DNA of 64,000 bases from positions 682,001 through 746,000 of the forward strand of contig OZ017760.1 of assembly GCA_963969365.1 (NCBI GenBank), read 5' to 3'. Within the stretch, counting starts at the first letter, position 1; every line of letters begins with the position of its first letter. Below are positions 59,226-64,000 of this stretch, one piece after another. The translations under genes were made by a program, and so were the position numbers. The notes under the pieces are model-generated. The model worked only from the letters and a program-made list of their open reading frames with translations. It was not told the DNA's origin and did no database searches. The stretch is from Asterochloris sp. CNOR1. Its lineage: Eukaryota; Chlorophyta; Trebouxiophyceae; Trebouxiales; Trebouxiaceae.

Positions 59226-60785
59226 GTGACCCCAGTCAAGGCCATGCTTGTGTCCCAGCTGCCCATCGCTCATTCTCATCTTCAGTCCACCAGGACTCCC
59301 TGCAGCTCATGCTCTGCAGGCTTGTAGTCTGAGTTGGTGAGTTATCTGTAAAAGGCAACCCAGGAATCCTGCAGAGCATGAGTGTCAGCTCGACAAGGCA
59401 CATCTCCTGACTGTGCGTGCACTAGCATGCTGGCTGAACCTCCTAGAGACACCTCCTGCCCTCATGAGTTCTTTTCCTAAATTCCTGGACAACAGCCTGC
59501 CCATGTCAATCTTCTTAGGTATTGCCTGAGCATAAGGCATTGCAATTGTTGGACCTTTACCCCCATGTTTGTGTTCTGCATCCATAGCATGCCCCCTTCC
59601 CAGGCCTCAGGATGTAGTTGCCCTGCCTTTATGTGTTTGACTTTCATGGATACATAGCAAAAGTCATCAACAGACCGCTCTCACCTGCGCACTACAAGCA
59701 GCAGACGTCTCAGGAAACACTGGTGATGTGACAACAAATGTTTGCATCTCCACCTGCCGGCTGCCATTGCTGCAGCTGGGGTGATGATGCAATTTCTGCC
59801 TCCATCACCTGCCAGCAGTTGACAATCAGCTGGCACTGACAACACAGTCTCATACCGTTCTCTCAGCCCAAGCCTTTGAGACACCTGATTGCCATTGCAG
59901 CTTGGCAGCAGATGACCTCACATGCTGCACCCTGTGCAACAGGCTTATGTTTGCCTGCGCGCTGCTTGCACCGGCTCTGGGGCTTAAGCCCAGGCAATGA
60001 CAGCATACCTGGCACCTAAGACCTGAGATGGCTTAGGTGCCAGGTCCACCTAAGCCCTGAGATGGTCCCCAGCCTACATTGCATGCACGATGTCATCGAG
60101 CTGCACTGTAAGACATGGCCTGGGCCAGGTGAATTGCATTGAGACTTGTGAGCTTGAAAGCACCTGATCCGAAATCTGAAGACATCTTCAGCTTCCTCTA
60201 CATCTGTTCAAACTGAATGTCAGCCTTCAGTCTCAGCAATCCTGGCAGGCGAGGTGATATATTGCATGTAGCACCCGGGAGGCCTGATCTCAAAGCCATT
60301 GACAGTTTTGTCGCCTGCAGGCAGCATTCGACCAAGCACTAATGATCTGCTTGCAGTTAGGGATGAAGAGGAGGAGAAAGGGCTGCGTGCTGGCCCAAAT
60401 ATGGACTCACCATCCCTGTTGAAGCTGTTGAGGCAAGCAACGTGGCCGCCTATTGCCAGACAACCTGCAAAGTCTCTTTGGTGTGCCTTATGGCACCATG
60501 TGGTTGTGCACGGACAGGAGCTTGCACTTTGGAACAAGAGCTGCATGGCTGCCAGCTGATGTGTGTTATACACAGCTACGCCTTCCTCTGTGGTGGGCCC
60601 GAGTCCTGCACTGTGCAGGGCTCTGCACTCAACAAGTGTTCAGGGTCAGCCTGGGCAGGAGACACCCCTATGCCACCGCTGCATTCACTTTACGTCGAGA
60701 CCGTTTGTGTGATGAGGTCACAGCACCCGCCCTGCCACAGCTCCTGCTGCACAATGATGACGCCCTTGCCAGCTGCAGGCTGCAC
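59226..60785. other. Non-coding stretch with a hairpin-forming repeat
   Basis: I find no exon with family support. It should contain the 3' end of the HNH/SANT gene and the promoter of the lipid phosphatase. At 60007-60045 there is a perfect 14-nt inverted repeat, and around 59875-59914 a segment matches another at 56786-56826. Confidence 0.4.
60007..60065. repeat. 14-nt perfect inverted repeat followed by a direct repeat
   Basis: ACCTGGCACCTAAG (60007-60020) and its exact complement CTTAGGTGCCAGGT (60032-60045) flank 11 nt. The segment from 60013 (CACCTAAGACCTGAGATGG) is then repeated almost exactly at 60047-60065. It could fold as a hairpin in RNA or DNA. No function is assigned. Confidence 0.8.
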
Positions 60786-63547
60786 ATGTTTGACTGGATT
60801 GCGGTGCTTGTGATGATCGTTCTGCTGGTGCTCACAGAGATGTCTCAGCCCTTCAGCAAAGTCATCTACCACCAGACAGACCAGGTGACTGCGCTGGCAT
60901 GCACCCTTCCCACCCCAAACCCGGTGCCCCGCCTCGCAGCTCCTGCCATCCTTCAGCTTGCCTCTCGACGTCCCCGTATATCAGTGCACCTCCGAGGCAT
61001 AAAACAAGGGCAGAATGTCTTGTGTGGGGCTTTCCCTGGTGCATTGTTGGGGCGATCACTGGTGCCATTTGTGGGGCTTTTACTTGGTGCCGCTGCCATC
61101 ACTGTTGCCTGTCGGGCGTCTGTCTGCAGCTGCGGTGCCAAGCAAGGTCACATTGCTGAGCTCTTCAACAGTGTGACCTGGACATGTTGTGCTCACGCAA
61201 AGTGCAGTGGACAGCTTTAGCGCCCTTCAAGGTGCTGGGACTGGCCATTCTATCTTGCTGAGCTGGGCAAGCTGTGCAGACCTGATGCACTAAGCAGCTG
61301 CAGCCTCTTGCTGGGTGATGGGATGAGCATGCCTGCTCTGCGGCTGTGCCTGCTCAAGCCCAAACTCCACTGCCTGCAGGAGCTGTGGCGGCTGTCTTAT
61401 CCTCTGCACACCAAGAACACAGTGCCAGCATGGGCAGTCCCTGTGCTGTCAACATGCGGGCCTGCCCTGGTGAGACATGCCCGCTGACTAGGTCTAACTC
61501 GAGTCATGCCGCGGAGCACCTGCAGTGGGGAGCCTGGCATGACCTGTTCATCTGTCAGTGGCTGTCAGGAGTGACGCCCTCCTACGAATCCAGCTGCACT
61601 CATCTGGCACATGCATCTGGGAGTTGACGGCATCTTTGCAGACACAGCCTGCTGCTCACACACCTCTGGCATAGTGCAGATACCGGCCCTGTGCACACAC
61701 CTCCATGGCCATGCCTGGCTGCATGCACTTGGCACCACAGCGCCCTCCCTGCACGCACAGCAAGCCAGCCTACTATCCCCATGCTGCACCCACGTCCCCC
61801 TGCTGAGCCCCCTTGTGCACAGTGTTGGCACTCTGTGCATGCAGGTATTCACTATCTGGTATTTTGCAGCCAAGCCCAGCCGTTGGGAGATGCACAGCAT
61901 CGCTCTTGGGCTGCTGGCAAATGTGATGGCCTGCGCATTCGTGACTAATGTCATCAAGCTATCGGTAAGCCTGTGCAGTCTGTTTGCATCTGAGAGCAGA
62001 TGTGTGTGGCGGCCTCCATCTGAGCTGCTCTGGGGCTGCTCTTGCTTTGCTGTGCCAAGCTGGCCAGCCACCAAAGGCTGGAGGGCCTGGGGCAGCAGGA
62101 AGGCTGGAACAAGTCACTGGCACCCCATCATGCTGTTGTCCTGTGCAATTTGTATCAAGAGCTTTGAGTCCAGCACTACGTCCTCAGTGTGCAGACGGCT
62201 GCCAGTGCACAGTGCCTGCTGACTGAATGGTTTTGCTGCTGCCTGACAGCTGCTTTTGTGGCAGGAAGGTCGGTCGGCCGCGTCCAAACTTTGTGGAGCG
62301 CTGCTGGCCAGATGGGAAGCTGCGGTTTGACACAGCAGGCGTCCCACTCTGTGCAGCGAACGCCATCAACCCTGCTGAGGGACGCAAGAGTTTCCCCTCA
62401 GGTGAAGTGCCTGCATCAGCTGCTCATGGTTGCCCTCCTGTGGTGCCCTGCACAGACGGACAGCAGGCAGCCACTTGCCTGTGGCTGCCCACATGTCATG
62501 GCGCAGTCTGGCTGGGCTCCACTTTGTGCCCACCCTGATGTGTAGACAGCAAGTTGATGTCTTGAGCTGGAGATGTCCCTTTTGACCAGCAACATGGCCT
62601 ACATACCAAAATGCTTGGCTTCGTGCCAGTTCAGCAACCATGTCACGTCCTACTACCAGGCACAAGCCGTGGACAACAAACCCTGGCCATATATACGCTG
62701 CAGTGAGCTGTCAACTCCAGCACTTCACCCTCAGTGTCCAGATAGTGGCCTTGCCTGCTGCAGGGCACACGTCCTGGACCACCAGCGGCATGGCCTACCT
62801 GAGCTTCTGGGCAGCTGGCAAGCTGCGCTGCTTTAACGGCGGGGGCCACCCCTGGCGCCTGGTCGTCAGCGGAGCCCCCACTGGGTTGGCAGCGTGGGTG
62901 GGGTTCACCAGGCTGCAGGCAAGCTGGGAAGTGGGTGATGGTCATCAGGTTGCAGGCAAGCTGGGAGGGGGTGACCAGGTTGCAGGCAAGCTGGGAAGGC
63001 CCCAATCCCAACAGGCTGGTTCTGGTGGCTCAGTGCTGCCTTGCCCCCAGCTCTGCTGATGGGATCACACTGCCAGACTGCTTGTCCTGTGGCCCCCAAC
63101 CCTTTTCCCCCTGATGGTATCTGCTGGCGCTGAACGCTGCCAGCTCTTGCCTGATTGGCCCAGGCCATGCTCTGACGTGTCATGATGCCTGTCCTTCTCC
63201 AAGCTGGCCTTGCCTGCCAGTCAGCAATGCTGTGCTTGCATGCAGGACTACTGGCATCACTGGCAGGTGCGCCAATGCTCCGGTTCTGCTGCCAAATTGC
63301 CTTGCAGTGAGCCCGAGCGAGTGTTGAGTTTGTTGCGCAGGATGTTGGTGCTGGGTTCCTACTAGGTCTGGGGTTTGCCTACTTGTTTTACAGGCAGCAC
63401 TATCCCGGCTTGCTGAGCTCACAGGCTGGCGAGGCATACGTTTCAAGATTAGAAGCTGGCGCCCAGCCAGGCTCACCCAGCAGCAGGGCGCGTGGCAGCT
63501 CAGCAGCCCTAAATCAGCTTGAACTTGGATACCTGTCAAGTGTATAA
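60786..63547 (+). CDS. PAP2-type lipid phosphate phosphatase
   Basis: Integral membrane phosphatases of this type remove phosphate from phosphatidic acid or diacylglycerol pyrophosphate. Exons: 60786-60884 (MFDWIAVLVMIVLL..., first helix), 61845-61964 (helix ending FVTNVIKLS), 62269-62401 (VGRPRPNFVERCWPDG...GRKSFPSG), 62764-62918 (HTSWTTSGMAYLSFW...WVGFTRLQ), the 21-nt exon 63246-63266 (DYWHHWQ) and 63341-63547 (DVGAGFLLGLGFAYLFY..., TAA). The three catalytic motifs are present: KxxxxxxRP (KLSVGRPRP), PSGH across a splice junction, and TRxxxxxHxxxD (TRLQDYWHHWQD), with Thr in place of the usual Ser. The second transmembrane segment should lie in 60885-61844; several frames are possible and I leave it unresolved. 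The intron after 62918 starts with GC. The frame is open upstream of 60786 to 60453, so a longer N-terminus is possible. A TGTAA at 63806 may be the poly(A) signal. Confidence 0.92.
62909..62998 (+). repeat. Tandem triplication across a GC splice donor
   Basis: The segment CAGGYTGCAGGCAAGCTGGGA occurs three times, starting at 62909, 62946 and 62976. The first copy is the exon end and GC donor of the lipid phosphatase exon 62764-62918. The other two lie inside the intron. Confidence 0.85.
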
Positions 63548-64000
63548 CAGTTTGGGTGACTGCCAACAGAGCACCGGCTTAAGAGCGTATTCTGCGCCTT
63601 CATTTCATGAATTGACAAGACCACGTGTGAGTGAAGCTGGTTGGTAACTGGTATTGGGCAAATGTGGACCAAAAGCTGCTGCACAGCTGTGCATTTCTGT
63701 TCAAGCATTCAGGGAATGCTGGACCAATGACATACAATTGGTCCAACCTATGTCATTGGTCCAGCTGTGAGTCTGAAGCCTGCCTGGCTGTCACATTATA
63801 GATGCTGTAACTGGCATTTGCCAGCATAGCAGAAGCTACTTGTCACTAGCATTGAGTGCTGCAGGTGCTACTGCTGGCGCTCTAGCAGGTGCTGGTCAAA
63901 GGGCCATTCTGACAGATTTCTGCCTGCTGATCTGGACCTGGGCCACCTTGTCCCCAGATGCAGCAGACTTGAGGCTGGTTGCAGACTTTGGGGGTGACTG
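63548..64000. other. 3' flank of the lipid phosphatase with a long inverted repeat
   Basis: It holds the probable poly(A) signal TGTAA at 63806-63810 and the CCAAT-bearing inverted repeat at 63719-63764. A further gene may start beyond 63.9 kb, but nothing is supportable inside the window. Confidence 0.5.
63719..63764. promoter_or_regulatory. 16-nt perfect inverted repeat with opposed CCAAT boxes
   Basis: CTGGACCAATGACATA (63719-63734) is mirrored exactly by TATGTCATTGGTCCAG (63749-63764) around a 14-nt spacer that itself contains ATTGGTCCA. This gives one CCAAT and two ATTGG elements in 46 nt. It may be a regulatory site of a gene to the right, or a stem-loop in the lipid phosphatase 3' UTR, since it lies before the TGTAA at 63806. 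Confidence 0.7.

Noticed and set aside
60453-61220. Single long exon of 255 codons for the start of the lipid phosphatase
   Set aside because: Only the MFDWIAVLV...YHQTDQ part resembles the family; it ends at a GT donor. The flanks are Cys-rich and unlike PAP2 proteins, so I start the gene at 60786 and leave the rest open.
1-64000. Insertion of a virus-like, LTR or Polinton element
   Set aside because: I looked for reverse transcriptase, integrase, capsid and packaging-ATPase motifs and for long terminal repeats and saw none. The HNH gene is not of that kind.
1-64000. Bacterial DNA or contamination
   Set aside because: Dense spliceosomal introns interrupt all recognised genes, plant-type plastid targeting sequences are present and TGTAA signals follow stops. 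DUF455, the one bacterial-type family, is itself split by introns.

Overview
The window looks like nuclear DNA of a green alga, most likely a trebouxiophyte of the Coccomyxa/Chlorella/Trebouxia kind; the species cannot be fixed from sequence alone. Nearly every gene is cut into many short exons. Almost all introns end in TGCAG and start with GTGAG-like donors, and a few start with GC. TGTAA, the usual chlorophyte poly(A) signal, follows the stop codons of several genes. The protein set fits a photosynthetic eukaryote: a thylakoid-lumen CtpA protease, a plastid RPH1-like protein and an AUX1-type permease. I saw no rRNA or tRNA gene, CRISPR array, virus-like element or recognisable transposon.

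Layout. 1-1.2 kb: 3' end of a small membrane protein gene (+). 1.8-5.6 kb: DUF455 ferritin-like protein with an organelle presequence (+). 5.9-20.8 kb: one very long minus-strand gene for a giant type I surface protein, with a signal peptide, IPT/TIG-like and cadherin-like beta-sandwich domains, a GCC2/GCC3 cysteine-rich block, one transmembrane helix and a short tail. 21.1-28.5 kb: PX-BAR sorting nexin (-). 28.8-30.3 kb: RPH1-like plastid membrane protein (+). 30.9-37.0 kb: CtpA (-). 37.4-41.0 kb: AUX1/LAX-like permease (+). 42.3-45.5 kb: probable Mediator subunit 8 (+). 46.5-49.9 kb: unidentified gene (-). 50.9-52.9 kb: NC2-beta/Dr1 (-). 53.0-55.9 kb: HVA22/REEP membrane-shaping protein (+). 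57.5-59.2 kb: HNH-nuclease-like plus Myb/SANT gene (+). 60.8-63.5 kb: PAP2 lipid phosphate phosphatase (+).

These are unrelated housekeeping and surface genes, not an operon-like system. Three divergent pairs (sorting nexin/RPH1, CtpA/AUX1, NC2-beta/HVA22) share short upstream regions, so shared promoters are plausible. MED8 and NC2-beta both act on RNA polymerase II initiation; the sorting nexin, HVA22 and the lipid phosphatase all act on membranes. I infer no functional link from this proximity.

The most unusual property is structural. In at least eight genes the introns carry degraded tandem copies of a neighbouring exon or of its splice junction ('exon echoes'). The copies usually include the AG/GT boundary. 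This suggests that introns here are created or enlarged by local tandem duplication, followed by decay of one copy.

Exon borders were read by eye from reading frame, splice-site consensus and protein-family conservation. Borders given to the base were phase-checked; borders called approximate were not.
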